Source: HT1-32 sp040219025 (GTDB taxonomy: Bacteria; Pseudomonadota; Alphaproteobacteria; Rhodospirillales; HT1-32). From it: 64,000 bases of DNA. The stretch covers positions 1 to 64,000 of the forward strand of contig JAVJTE010000007.1 of the NCBI GenBank assembly GCA_040219025.1, read 5' to 3'. Position numbers and translations under genes: made by a program. A model generated the notes under the pieces. It was not told the DNA's origin. It saw only the letters and a program-made list of their open reading frames with translations, and made no database searches. Shown here piece after piece: positions 8,716-16,748 of the stretch; positions within the stretch are counted from its first letter, which is position 1; each line of letters starts with the position of its first letter.

Positions 8716-9663
8716 TCATGAAGAGACTGTGACTGTCCTTCTTCCGGACAGGCGGATCTGAAACAATATAGCACCGGCAACAATCAGCAGAACCGCAACC
8801 GGAAAGACCGGCGGCAAGACCTCACCCAGCAGGATGACAGCGAGCGGCGTACCAATCGCCGCCGAGACCGATCCGATCTGGCTCATATAAACCGGCCCGG
8901 CAATAAGCTGAAGCCGGAAGTAGGCAACGAACTGCAACGCAAAAAGCCCGATATTGGTGAGTGTGAAGATCACCAGAGTCCGACTGGACACCAGATCTGA
9001 CAGACCGGCAGCACCTTCAAAGACCAGCGCAAAAGGCAAGCTGACCAGCGACGCCATCATCAGCATCATCGCAGCAAGATGCAGCGGCGCCGCACCTTTT
9101 GGCCAGAACCGGGTGCGAAACAGGTTGCCGCCCGCAACGATGACCGGAATAACAGAGGCAACCACGACCCAGGCCAGTGCCTCCGACCCGGCGGCAAACC
9201 CGGCATACTTGCTGTAAGCCAGCATCAGCCCACCGACGACGGCCACCGCAACACCGGCTGTGCGCAGAAATCGAAACCGTTCCATCCGAAACAGCAGCGC
9301 CAGCAGATAGGTTATCAGCAGCGGGAACGCATAGGCCAGTGCAATGTAGCCTGCCCCGACATGACCAACCGACAGATAAGCCATCGCCATCGGCAGAGCC
9401 TGAAAACACCCGGCAATCAGACTGTAGCGCAACAGAGAGCGGAAGTTGCCGGTTGCCTTGCCGGTCAGGTGTAAAACGGCGTAGAGCAAAAGCCCGGCAC
9501 CCCCCATGACAAGTGACAAAAACCACAGCATGGCCGCACCTTCATCCGAGGCCAGACGTGAGAAAATCAGTGTGATCGCGAGCAGTGATCCGGCAATAAC
9601 AAGTAACAACGGGGGAAGCAGCCCGGACCTGCCGGGACGTTCAGCCGGTTCTGTTTCTGTCAT
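8716..9663 (-). CDS. EamA/DMT-family transporter
   Basis: The 315-residue protein shows about ten hydrophobic helices in two EamA repeats, for example LLLVIAGSLLAITLIF and FPVAVLLIVAGAILFQI. Drug/metabolite transporters of this size export amino acids, nucleosides or toxic metabolites across the inner membrane. The ATG at 9663 (MTETEPAERP) is preferred over an upstream start at 9747, because GGAAACCTGACG precedes it and the longer form would run through the operator-like palindromes. It is divergent from a marR-type gene (9741) that probably controls it. Confidence 0.88.
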   Translation of the reverse strand: MTETEPAERPGRSGLLPPLLLVIAGSLLAITLIFSRLASDEGAAMLWFLSLVMGGAGLLLYAVLHLTGKATGNFRSLLRYSLIAGCFQALPMAMAYLSVGHVGAGYIALAYAFPLLITYLLALLFRMERFRFLRTAGVAVAVVGGLMLAYSKYAGFAAGSEALAWVVVASVIPVIVAGGNLFRTRFWPKGAAPLHLAAMMLMMASLVSLPFALVFEGAAGLSDLVSSRTLVIFTLTNIGLFALQFVAYFRLQLIAGPVYMSQIGSVSAAIGTPLAVILLGEVLPPVFPVAVLLIVAGAILFQIRLSGRRTVTVSS

Positions 9664-9701
9664 CGTCAGGTTTCCTTGCCATATCAGCATCAATATTTTA
9701 T

Positions 9702-9728
9702 CTTTATGTAAAGTATCTTTGTATAAAG
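9702..9728. promoter_or_regulatory. Tandem palindromes, probable MarR operators
   Basis: Two 12-bp palindromes, CTTTATGTAAAG (9702-9713) and CTTTGTATAAAG (9717-9728), begin 15 bp apart in the 77-bp gap between the divergent EamA and MarR genes. Paired palindromes overlapping divergent promoters are the usual arrangement for autoregulating MarR proteins. Confidence 0.7.
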
Positions 9729-9740
9729 GTAAATGTAAAA

Positions 9741-10247
9741 ATGACAATCAAGCCGAATGACCGTGCGGACCGTGCCGTCCTGCAATGGTCAGCCCTGTTT
9801 CCGGACTGGGATCTGCGTCCGATGGAACTGCTTGGCAGGCTGGGAGAAACTGCGGCGGTAATCAGCCGGGATCATCAGGCTCCCCTGTTTGCAAGACATG
9901 GCCTGCAACCGGGCGAATTTGACGTGCTCGCGGCCCTCCGCCGTTCCGGCGAGCCTTTCGAGATGACCCCTACCCGGTTGTTTGAAATCACCATGATGTC
10001 GTCTGGCGGTATGACCGCCCGGCTCGACCGGATGGAACGCATGGGACTGATCCACCGTCGCCCCAACCCGGATGACCGCCGGGGCGTTCTGGTCGGTCTC
10101 AGCGACAGGGGGCTGGCGCTGATTGATCTTGCGGTTCCCGAACATCTTGCCAATCAGGCACGCCTGACAGGGTGTCTGTCAGAAACAGAACTGGTGACCC
10201 TGTCCAGGCTGCTCGGCAAACTGCTCACTCACGCAGAAAACTGCTGA
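9741..10247 (+). CDS. MarR-family transcriptional regulator
   Basis: The 168-residue protein has the winged-helix MarR core: HGLQPGEFDVLAALRRSG, then the recognition helix region LFEITMMSSGGMTARLDRME, and the wing with the family signature GLIHRRPNPDDRRGVLVGLS. MarR proteins are dimeric and commonly repress a divergent efflux gene until a small aromatic or lipophilic ligand binds. The divergent EamA transporter and the palindromes between the two genes fit this. The start follows an AT-rich promoter region without a strong ribosome-binding site, so the message may be nearly leaderless. Confidence 0.92.
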   Translation: MTIKPNDRADRAVLQWSALFPDWDLRPMELLGRLGETAAVISRDHQAPLFARHGLQPGEFDVLAALRRSGEPFEMTPTRLFEITMMSSGGMTARLDRMERMGLIHRRPNPDDRRGVLVGLSDRGLALIDLAVPEHLANQARLTGCLSETELVTLSRLLGKLLTHAENC

Positions 10248-10258
10248 ACCCGGCGCGA

Positions 10259-11047
10259 TCAGACCGCCACTTCCCGCCGGTCGATCAGTGTCGCGTAAGG
10301 CTTTGCCCAGGAGATGGTGTTGGTGCAGGCGGCGACAATCGACACGGGTTGCAGGGGCAGCAGTTCCGCTGCGCTGAGGGTCAGCTCACCGGCACCGGTC
10401 CAGCGATCCCCCGCAGTCGGGCTGATCATGTCGGATCCATAGACCTCGCGCACCGCCGGGCCGCCTGCCGGGTCGGGCAACACCCGCATGGTGAAGAAGG
10501 TCGTGAAGGCCCCGCATTGCGCCGGCAGCTCGCCCGGCGCATCCAGCGTCATCGCCAGTTCCATGACCGGACGGCCGGATTTCGAGACCAGCCCCGCCAT
10601 TACGTCACCGGACTGATGGCCGGTCTGCGGGTTTGGCCCGGTCAGCCAGAGATCACCGGCGACCTGCGGCCAGCCGAACATCTCCCGCCCGACCGCAATT
10701 TCCGCATCCGAATTGCACCACAGGAACGGGTCATAAAAACCGGTGCGGTTTCCGTCCGTGACGATCAGGCCGATGACGGCTTCATGACAGCGGCTGCGCT
10801 CGGGGTGGCGCTGTGCAAAATCCTGCCCCAGCCCGATATCGCAGGTCAGCTCATGCAGGCTGAACCGGACCAGCGGCTCTCCCACCGGCTTCAGCGGGGC
10901 CGGTACAAGTGCGGCAATCGCCTCCGGGTCGCAGCGACCGATAATGGTCAGGGAACGGCCATGAAAATGCCAGGGCGGCGGGCCGTACAGACTGGCCCCG
11001 CCTGTCGGGTCGAGGGGTGCCACAAAGCCTCTGAGATTATCTGTCAT
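10259..11047 (-). CDS. Acetoacetate decarboxylase superfamily protein lacking the Schiff-base lysine
   Basis: The ATG at 11047 follows GAGGGTCGGC; a TTG four codons upstream is the alternative start. The 262-residue product has the ADC fold signature, including the motif GREMFGWPQV at 120-129, which in true acetoacetate decarboxylase reads like GREIYGYPKK. Gln128 stands where the Schiff-base lysine belongs, so decarboxylation by the classical mechanism is unlikely. ADC-like proteins without the lysine include aldolase/dehydratase-like enzymes and proteins of unknown role. The gene is divergent from a class II aldolase gene (11131). Confidence 0.8.
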   Translation of the reverse strand: MTDNLRGFVAPLDPTGGASLYGPPPWHFHGRSLTIIGRCDPEAIAALVPAPLKPVGEPLVRFSLHELTCDIGLGQDFAQRHPERSRCHEAVIGLIVTDGNRTGFYDPFLWCNSDAEIAVGREMFGWPQVAGDLWLTGPNPQTGHQSGDVMAGLVSKSGRPVMELAMTLDAPGELPAQCGAFTTFFTMRVLPDPAGGPAVREVYGSDMISPTAGDRWTGAGELTLSAAELLPLQPVSIVAACTNTISWAKPYATLIDRREVAV

Positions 11048-11085
11048 GCCGACCCTCAATCATCTGTTCCGTTCCTAATGTCATA

Positions 11086-11105
11086 ATGTTATACTGATGG
11101 AACAA
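11086..11105. promoter_or_regulatory. Weaker copy of the ATGTT-N10-AAC operator-like element
   Basis: The sequence ATGTTATACTGATGGAACAA lies in the gap between the divergent ADC-like and aldolase genes. It matches the reverse complement of the element at 41633-41652 at 15 of 20 positions, and has the same ATGTT-N10-AACA arms. TATACT inside it could also be a -10 box, so the resemblance may be partly promoter sequence. Confidence 0.4.
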
Positions 11106-11130
11106 ATTTGTCAGGTCAAAGGATCGGACC

Positions 11131-11856
11131 ATGGATCAGTCGACACTTCGCCGCGAACTTCTCCTCGGATATCACATTCTGGACAATGAAGGACAGAACA
11201 GCGGCATTGCCGGTCACCTGAGCGCACGCCTGCCCGGCGCAGACAACCTGTTTGCCCATACTTACGGTCACGGCTTTGACGATGTACGGGCCGACAATAT
11301 CCACCAGGCCGACTTCAGCCTGAAGACCACCGATGGCGGCAAGGTCAGCCCGTCGCTGGTCATCCATACGGAAATCTACAAACAGCGCCCGGATGTCTGC
11401 TGTATCCTGCATACCCATAGCCGCAACGCCGTCGCGCTGAGTGCAACCGGCACCAACCTGCAGCCGGTGTTCCAGAGCGGGCTGGTCTTCCATGACGACT
11501 GCACCCTCTACGATAATTATGATGGCATTGTCGAGAATCAGGCGACCGGACGGGCACTGGCAGAGGCCATCGGCCCGCGTCGTGCCCTGTTGTTGCAGAA
11601 TCATGGCCTGCTGATCGCTGCACGTTCAATCCGCGAGGCCGTCATCTGCGGCATCCTGTTTGATGAAACCGCCGCCATCCAGCTGGCCGCGATGGCCGCC
11701 GGCGACCTCCGGCCGGTTCCGGCGGAGGCGGCAGAACAGGCCAAGAAATTCCTGACATCCGACAAGGTCTATGACCTGCGCTGGAACTATCTGGTCCGGC
11801 GCGCCAGTGCCTCCCGTCCCTTCCTGCATGACGCCGCTGCCATCGCAGCTGAATAG
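11131..11856 (+). CDS. Class II aldolase/adducin-family protein
   Basis: The 241-residue protein has the zinc-binding histidines of class II aldolases: the pair in CILHTHSRNAVALS (about residues 91-93) and the later histidine in LLQNHGLLIAA. GNSGI/GHLSAR near the N-terminus (NSGIAGHLSAR) is the phosphate/substrate loop of the family. Related enzymes cleave sugar phosphates or decarboxylate or epimerise small hydroxyacids. It begins a rightward run with the GatC-like protein, amidase and hydrolase (11131-14332). Confidence 0.87.
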   Translation: MDQSTLRRELLLGYHILDNEGQNSGIAGHLSARLPGADNLFAHTYGHGFDDVRADNIHQADFSLKTTDGGKVSPSLVIHTEIYKQRPDVCCILHTHSRNAVALSATGTNLQPVFQSGLVFHDDCTLYDNYDGIVENQATGRALAEAIGPRRALLLQNHGLLIAARSIREAVICGILFDETAAIQLAAMAAGDLRPVPAEAAEQAKKFLTSDKVYDLRWNYLVRRASASRPFLHDAAAIAAE

Positions 11857-11865
11857 GAATCCCCG

Positions 11866-12084
11866 ATGATCCCCACCCCGCCTGATGACTTCCTCCGGAT
11901 CATGCAGCGCGCCGGGCTCGACCCTGCACATCAGGATACAGATGGCCTTCGTGACGCCTATGACCGTCTGCGGGAACTGACGGCACGGCTCCGCCCTGAA
12001 GGCCGCGACATCGGGGCAGAGACAATGGCAACACTTGACCCGCTGGAACTGGTAACCGATACGGCAAAGGGCAATGCCCGATGA
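11866..12084 (+). CDS. Small GatC/AtzG-like amidase partner
   Basis: This 72-residue protein ends in the helical ETMATLDPLELVTD segment and overlaps the amidase start by ATGA, so the two are translationally coupled. Size, position and content resemble AtzG-like (DUF4089) or GatC-like subunits, which wrap around an amidase-signature enzyme to form a stable complex. This assignment rests mainly on context. It has no membrane segment or signal peptide. Confidence 0.65.
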   Translation: MIPTPPDDFLRIMQRAGLDPAHQDTDGLRDAYDRLRELTARLRPEGRDIGAETMATLDPLELVTDTAKGNAR

Positions 12085-13475
12085 GCGACGCCCCCCTGCA
12101 TTACAAGTCCGTTGCTGAACTGGCCGGGCTGATCAAGAGCCGCAAGCTGTCCTCGCTGGAGCTGACCCGGACACTGATCGCGCGGATCACCAGTCTGGAT
12201 GAGCGCTGCAAATCCTTCATCACCCCGACATTCGACATTGCCGAACAGCAGGCAACGGAAGCCGATGCAGAAATAGCCGCCGGAAATTATCGCGGCCCCC
12301 TGCATGGCATTCCGGTCGGGCTGAAAGATGCCTATGACACGGCAGGTATCCGCACCACCGTCTGTTCACGAGTGACCTCTGATCGTGTGCCGGCGACCGA
12401 CGCCGTTGCCTGGACAAAATTGCGGGCGGCGGGTGCGGTGCTGATGGGCAAGCTGGAGAATACGGAATTCTGCCTTGGCGGGCCGTCCGGTGACGGGCTG
12501 GTGCCGCATGCCCGCAACCCCTGGAATCCGGATCGTTATGCCGGCGGCTCCAGCAGCGGGGCCGGGGTGGCGCTGGCTACCGGTCTGATCCCCGCCGCGA
12601 TGGGCACCGATACCGGCGGGTCGATCCGCATTCCCGCCGCCTTCTGCGGCACCGCCGGAATCAAGCCCAGCTATGGCCGGGTCAGTCTGCGGGGCGTATT
12701 CCCGCTCTCCGGATCACTCGACCATACCGGCCCGATGGCCCGCACCTCGGAAGATTGTGCGCTGATGCTGGACGCTGTTTCAGGTCATGATCCCGAACAT
12801 CCAACCAGCCTGAACGCCCCGGCACCGGGCTGTGCCGCCGCGCTGACCCGCGATCTGAAGGGCTTGCGGATCGGCCATGTCACGAATTTCACCGAACTCT
12901 CCGCCGTCTCGGACGAGCACCGGGCGGCCACCATCGACGCGCTGGAGGTTTATCGTGCGCTGGGGGCCGAGATCATTGATGTCACCCTGCCCGACCTCTG
13001 GGACTTCACGGTCGCCAACTCGGTCATCATGATGTCGGAGGCCTATGCCATTCACGAGAAATGGTTGCAGGAACAGCCGGAAAATTACACCAGTTTCACC
13101 CGCTCGCGCATCAGCATGGGGGCCTTCATCCGGGCCGCCGACTATATCAACGCCCAGAAGACCCGCCGCGAACTGGCGCTGGCCACGGCGAAGCTGATGA
13201 CCAGCGTCGATCTGCTTGTCTTCCCCGGCATGCTGGGCGATCCGCCGATCGCGAAAGAGATCAAGCCGTTCTATTTCCTCAACTCCCCGCTGATCACCGC
13301 CCCGGCCAATATCGCCGGGGTGCCGTCGGCCTCGGTCCGCTGCGGCTTCTCGAAAGCCGGGATGCCGATGGCTTTCCAGATCAGCGGTGCCATGCTGGAT
13401 GACGCGACTGTGCTGCGCGGGGCCTCGGCCTATGAACAGGCAACACCGGAATTCGACAAGCGACCGATTGATTAG
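12081..13475 (+). CDS. Amidase-signature hydrolase (AtzE/GatA-like)
   Basis: The 464-residue protein carries the complete Ser-cisSer-Lys site: Lys82 in VGLKDAYDT, the serine cluster at 157-159 in YAGGSSSGAG, and the nucleophile Ser181 in DTGGSIRIP. These enzymes hydrolyse amides or ureides to acid plus ammonia. The coupled small protein (11866) suggests a heteromeric complex as in GatCAB or AtzE-AtzG. A role in a catabolic pathway is more likely than tRNA amidation, since no gatB lies nearby. The substrate is unknown. Confidence 0.92.
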   Translation: MSDAPLHYKSVAELAGLIKSRKLSSLELTRTLIARITSLDERCKSFITPTFDIAEQQATEADAEIAAGNYRGPLHGIPVGLKDAYDTAGIRTTVCSRVTSDRVPATDAVAWTKLRAAGAVLMGKLENTEFCLGGPSGDGLVPHARNPWNPDRYAGGSSSGAGVALATGLIPAAMGTDTGGSIRIPAAFCGTAGIKPSYGRVSLRGVFPLSGSLDHTGPMARTSEDCALMLDAVSGHDPEHPTSLNAPAPGCAAALTRDLKGLRIGHVTNFTELSAVSDEHRAATIDALEVYRALGAEIIDVTLPDLWDFTVANSVIMMSEAYAIHEKWLQEQPENYTSFTRSRISMGAFIRAADYINAQKTRRELALATAKLMTSVDLLVFPGMLGDPPIAKEIKPFYFLNSPLITAPANIAGVPSASVRCGFSKAGMPMAFQISGAMLDDATVLRGASAYEQATPEFDKRPID

Positions 13476-13498
13476 TCCTCAAAGGGAGAGTTGAGACA

Positions 13499-14332
13499 AT
13501 GGCGACTGTAAGACGCGGCTTTGCCGACCTGGATCGTGGCCAGATCCACTACCGTACCGCCGGCAAGCCGGAGGGCACGCCCCTGATCATGATGCATGCC
13601 TCACCCGGCTCCTCGAAGATGCTGGAGCCGGTGATCGGCAGCCTCGGCGACAGCCGTCATGTCATCGCCCCCGACACCATGGGCAACGGTGATTCCATGC
13701 CGCCGGAGGGTGTGCAGCCGGAAATCGCCGATTATGCGGCAGCCGTCATCGGCATGATGGACAGCCTCGGCATTCAGCAGGCCGATTTCTATGGCACCCA
13801 TACCGGCGCCCGCATGGCGACCTGTCTGGCGCTCGGCTGGCCTGACCGGGTCCGCAAGGTCATCCTCGACGGCTTCGGCCTCTACACGCCCGACGAACTC
13901 GACGAGATCCTCAAGGTCTATGCACCGGAGATGAAGCCGGACCAGCTTGGCCTGCAGGTCATGTGGGGCTGGCATTTCTCCCGCGACCAGTACATCTATT
14001 TCCCCTGGTTCAAGAAGGACAAGGACCACCGCGTCCCCCTCGACCTGCCGTCAGCCGAGTTCCTGCATGACAAGTTCGTAGAAGTCATGAAGGGCCTGAC
14101 CACCTACCACAAATCCTACCGCGCGGCGTTCCGTTATCCGATGGCCGTCAATGTGCCGAAGATCAGCCAGCCGACTCTGATCACCTTCGCCACCACCGAC
14201 ATGGTGTTCCCGGTTCTGGAGGAAGCCCGCGGCATCCTGCCCCACGCCGACTATCTGGCCCTGCCGGGAATACGCACGGCGGAGACACTGGCCGAAACAA
14301 CGGCAGCGTTTAACCGGTTCCTGGGGACGTAA
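13499..14332 (+). CDS. Alpha/beta-hydrolase fold protein with His in the nucleophile elbow
   Basis: The 277-residue protein has the alpha/beta-hydrolase layout: oxyanion-hole HASPGSS at about 33-39, a nucleophile elbow at 99-103, and a late acid/His region (TTDMVFPVLEEA, PGIRTAETLA). The elbow reads Gly-Thr-His101-Thr-Gly where Ser, Asp or Cys normally stands. The codons (ggc acc cat acc ggc) are clear, so this is not a reading error within this sequence. The usual C-terminal catalytic histidine is not obvious either. It may be a non-hydrolytic member of the fold or use another mechanism. A GGGAG ribosome-binding site precedes the start. Confidence 0.82.
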   Translation: MATVRRGFADLDRGQIHYRTAGKPEGTPLIMMHASPGSSKMLEPVIGSLGDSRHVIAPDTMGNGDSMPPEGVQPEIADYAAAVIGMMDSLGIQQADFYGTHTGARMATCLALGWPDRVRKVILDGFGLYTPDELDEILKVYAPEMKPDQLGLQVMWGWHFSRDQYIYFPWFKKDKDHRVPLDLPSAEFLHDKFVEVMKGLTTYHKSYRAAFRYPMAVNVPKISQPTLITFATTDMVFPVLEEARGILPHADYLALPGIRTAETLAETTAAFNRFLGT

Positions 14333-14353
14333 CCCCGGCAAAATATCCTTATA

Positions 14354-14430
14354 TCATCCCGGCGCAAGCCGGGACCCAGTCATGAACTGGTAAATCTTTT
14401 GCGGCTGGTTCCCGGCTTGCGCCGGGATGA
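14354..14430. repeat. Long inverted repeat, REP-like palindrome and bidirectional terminator
   Basis: Arms of 26 bp (14354-14379 and 14405-14430) match with one mismatch around a 25-nt loop. Each arm also contains its own small hairpin (CCCGGC-GCAA-GCCGGG). It sits between two convergent genes and so can end both transcripts. The TCCCGGCGCAAGCCGGGA core is a widespread dispersed intergenic repeat type in alphaproteobacterial genomes. No second copy was seen in this window. Confidence 0.85.
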
Positions 14431-14476
14431 CATGGGGCGGGGACACCCTTGCCAGCCACATCCATCGCACCGGAGT

Positions 14477-15157
14477 TCAGCCGGGCTCTCCGATGGCCGT
14501 CAGCAGCCGTTCAACATTGCCGACATGGCCTGATATCTGCGCCACCGCCTCGTCCACACGGCCAGCGGCACAGAGATCAACGATGCGGCGATGCTGTGCA
14601 ATGGCCTGTGCGATACGATCCGCATGGCGCGGCATTCGCTGGCGCAAGGCCCGCAGCTGTGAGGAGATCCCGCGATAGGCCCGGATCAGATACTGGTTGC
14701 CAGTCGCCGCAATCAGACTTTCATGAAACTGCCAGTCCAGGGCGTCGCAATGCGCAAGATCACCGTCCTCAAGCGCCAGCGCCGCCTGGCCGACAATCAG
14801 CCCCAGCATGGCCAGCGCCGCTTTCATCTCGTCCGCCCGCAATGAACGGACGGCACCGGTTTCAAGAATGACACGGAGTGCACAGATCCCGGCGATATCA
14901 GCCGCCGTCAGGTCGAAAACAAATGTTCCGCTTTGCGGCTTTATCTCAACCAGACCCTCGGACTGAAGCAGCAGCAACGCCTCACGCACAGGGGTCCGGC
15001 TGACACCAAGATCAGCCGCCAGTTGCCTGTCGGCGATCCGCTCCCCCATCGCCAGACGACCGGCGATGATCTGGTCACGTATCAGATCGGCGATGGCCGG
15101 CTTCGGCGATGCCGGCTGTCTGAAGGCGGTGACGGTCGTTGTCATCATCTGTTCCAT
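14477..15157 (-). CDS. GntR-family transcriptional regulator, FadR/FCD subfamily
   Basis: The 226-residue protein has a winged helix (about residues 18-85; AADLGVSRTPVREALLLLQS) followed by an FCD ligand-binding domain (about 90-215; DLAHCDALDWQFHESLI). It is transcribed away from the thioredoxin-like/selenoprotein operon (15294-17260). The gap holds two inverted copies of ACTGATATATYAA, its probable operators. The inferred role is therefore control of itself and the selenoprotein operon. ATG at 15148 is an alternative start. Confidence 0.92.
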   Translation of the reverse strand: MEQMMTTTVTAFRQPASPKPAIADLIRDQIIAGRLAMGERIADRQLAADLGVSRTPVREALLLLQSEGLVEIKPQSGTFVFDLTAADIAGICALRVILETGAVRSLRADEMKAALAMLGLIVGQAALALEDGDLAHCDALDWQFHESLIAATGNQYLIRAYRGISSQLRALRQRMPRHADRIAQAIAQHRRIVDLCAAGRVDEAVAQISGHVGNVERLLTAIGEPG

Positions 15158-15171
15158 GATGCGTATGCTTT

Positions 15172-15184
15172 ACTGATATATCAA
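15172..15184 (+). promoter_or_regulatory. Operator-like element copy 1 of the selenoprotein operon
   Basis: ACTGATATATCAA contains the perfect palindrome TGATATATCA (15174-15183) close to the GntR start. A second copy in the opposite orientation lies at 15259-15271. This spacing fits one site per divergent promoter. Confidence 0.65.
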
Positions 15185-15258
15185 TACTCACGCATGATGA
15201 CCATATTCAGCAAATTTTTCGCGACTTATCAATCGATTCGACAAGCTGGCAGATTTAA

Positions 15259-15271
15259 TTAATATATCAGT
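15259..15271 (-). promoter_or_regulatory. Operator-like element copy 2 of the selenoprotein operon
   Basis: Read on the minus strand this is ACTGATATATTAA, 12 of 13 bases identical to the copy at 15172. It ends 22 bp before the start of the thioredoxin-like gene, so a bound repressor would block transcription or its start. Confidence 0.6.
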
Positions 15272-15293
15272 TAATAAATTTCAGGAGGCGAAC

Positions 15294-16748
15294 ATGAAAC
15301 AGGCGGGATTGTCAGGGGACGGTCTGCTGGTTTTCGTCAAGGCGGCTTGCGAAACCTGCGTCATGGTTCAGCCGGTCCTGCGGGATCTGGCCCGGCAGAT
15401 GCCGGACATGACGGTCATTTCTCAGGATGATCCGGATTTTCCGGCCGCCCTCGACAGTGTCGATGACCGGTCACTGGAACTCTCGTTTCGTCACGACATC
15501 GAGGTAGTGCCAACAGTCATCCGGTTCCGAGACGGACAGGAGGTCGCGAGGACTTACGGATGGCACAGGGCGGACTGGGAGGAAGTGTCCGGCCGGCAGG
15601 GCCTTGCCCCCGATCTGCCGGACCAGCGCCCGGGATGCGGATCGCGGTCGCGCGACCCCGGCGCCTGGGAAATCCTGATGGAACGCTATGGCGACAGCAA
15701 TATCGCGGCACGCCCGGTCCCGCTCGGCGACTGGGATGATGACGCGGAGGCCTGTTATGACCGGGGCTGGACAGACGGCCTGCCGGTTGTACCGCCAACC
15801 GATTCCCGGATTGTCCGCATGCTGGGCGGCACCAGCCGCAAGCCGGATGAAGTTCTGGGCGAGGTACCGCCGAACCTGACCCCGATCACGGTTGAGAAGG
15901 TCGCCATCAATGCCGTCATGGCGGGCGCACGCCCGGAATACATGCCGGTGATCCTGGCCGCGCTCGATGCCGCCCTGCAGCCGGAAGCCACCATGCATGG
16001 CGTGCTCTGCACCACCTGCTTTTCTTCCCCCATCCTTGTCGTCAACGGCCCCGTCGCCCGGAAGATCGGGATGAATTCGGGCATCAACTGTCTGGGTCAG
16101 GGCAACCGGGCCAATGCCACGATCGGACGGGCGCTGCAGCTGATCATTCGCAATGTCGGTGGCGGCCGGCCCGGCGAACTTGACCGGGCTGTTCTCGGCG
16201 GGCCGGGGAAATTCACCTTCTGCTTTGCCGAGAACGAACAGGATCCGAGCTGGACCCCGCTGAATGTCGCACGCGGGTTTGCGCCGGACACCGATACGGT
16301 GACCCTGTTTCAGGGCGACGGCATTCAGGGCTTTGTCGACCAGCGATCCCGTACCCCGGAACAGCTGACCCAGTCCCTCGCCCGGTCGCTGATGGCCGTC
16401 GGTAACTGGAAACTCTGCGAATTCACCAACGCCATGCTGGTGCTGGTGCCCGAACATTATGCGATCTACCGCAACGCCGGATGGGACCGCGACCGCATCA
16501 CCACCGCCCTGCATGACGCCCTGCGGCGACCGGGCAGCGATGTTGTTCAGGGCGCGCATGGCATCGGCGAAGGGGTCAGCCCCGACAGACAGAACGACAT
16601 GGTCAACAAGTTCTGGCCGGAGGGGCTGCTGATTGTCCATGCCGGCGGACAGGCGGGATTGTTCTCCGCCATCTGTGCCGGCTGGACCGGCGGGCGGTTT
16701 CGCCACGAGTCAAAAACTGTAACACGGGAGATCAAACCATGGCTGTAA
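15294..16748 (+). CDS. Thioredoxin-fold protein fused to a conserved domain, partner of the UGSC selenoprotein
   Basis: The 484-residue protein starts after a strong AGGAGGCGAAC site. Residues 1-100 look like a thioredoxin domain with an active-site Cys19-Glu-Thr-Cys22 and a typical cis-proline (EVVPTVIRF). From about residue 150 a second, larger domain begins (YDRGWTDGLPVVPPT) that carries another Cys239-Thr-Thr-Cys242 pair. The second domain is recognisable as conserved but its activity is unknown. The gene end overlaps the selenoprotein start by 10 bp, so the two are co-translated. Two CxxC pairs next to a selenoprotein suggest electron transfer between them. There is no signal peptide, so it is likely cytoplasmic. 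Confidence 0.8.
   Translation: MKQAGLSGDGLLVFVKAACETCVMVQPVLRDLARQMPDMTVISQDDPDFPAALDSVDDRSLELSFRHDIEVVPTVIRFRDGQEVARTYGWHRADWEEVSGRQGLAPDLPDQRPGCGSRSRDPGAWEILMERYGDSNIAARPVPLGDWDDDAEACYDRGWTDGLPVVPPTDSRIVRMLGGTSRKPDEVLGEVPPNLTPITVEKVAINAVMAGARPEYMPVILAALDAALQPEATMHGVLCTTCFSSPILVVNGPVARKIGMNSGINCLGQGNRANATIGRALQLIIRNVGGGRPGELDRAVLGGPGKFTFCFAENEQDPSWTPLNVARGFAPDTDTVTLFQGDGIQGFVDQRSRTPEQLTQSLARSLMAVGNWKLCEFTNAMLVLVPEHYAIYRNAGWDRDRITTALHDALRRPGSDVVQGAHGIGEGVSPDRQNDMVNKFWPEGLLIVHAGGQAGLFSAICAGWTGGRFRHESKTVTREIKPWL

Noticed and set aside
15471..16706. 411-residue frame opposite the thioredoxin-fold gene
   Set aside because: Antisense shadow; the plus strand has a strong ribosome-binding site and two CxxC motifs.
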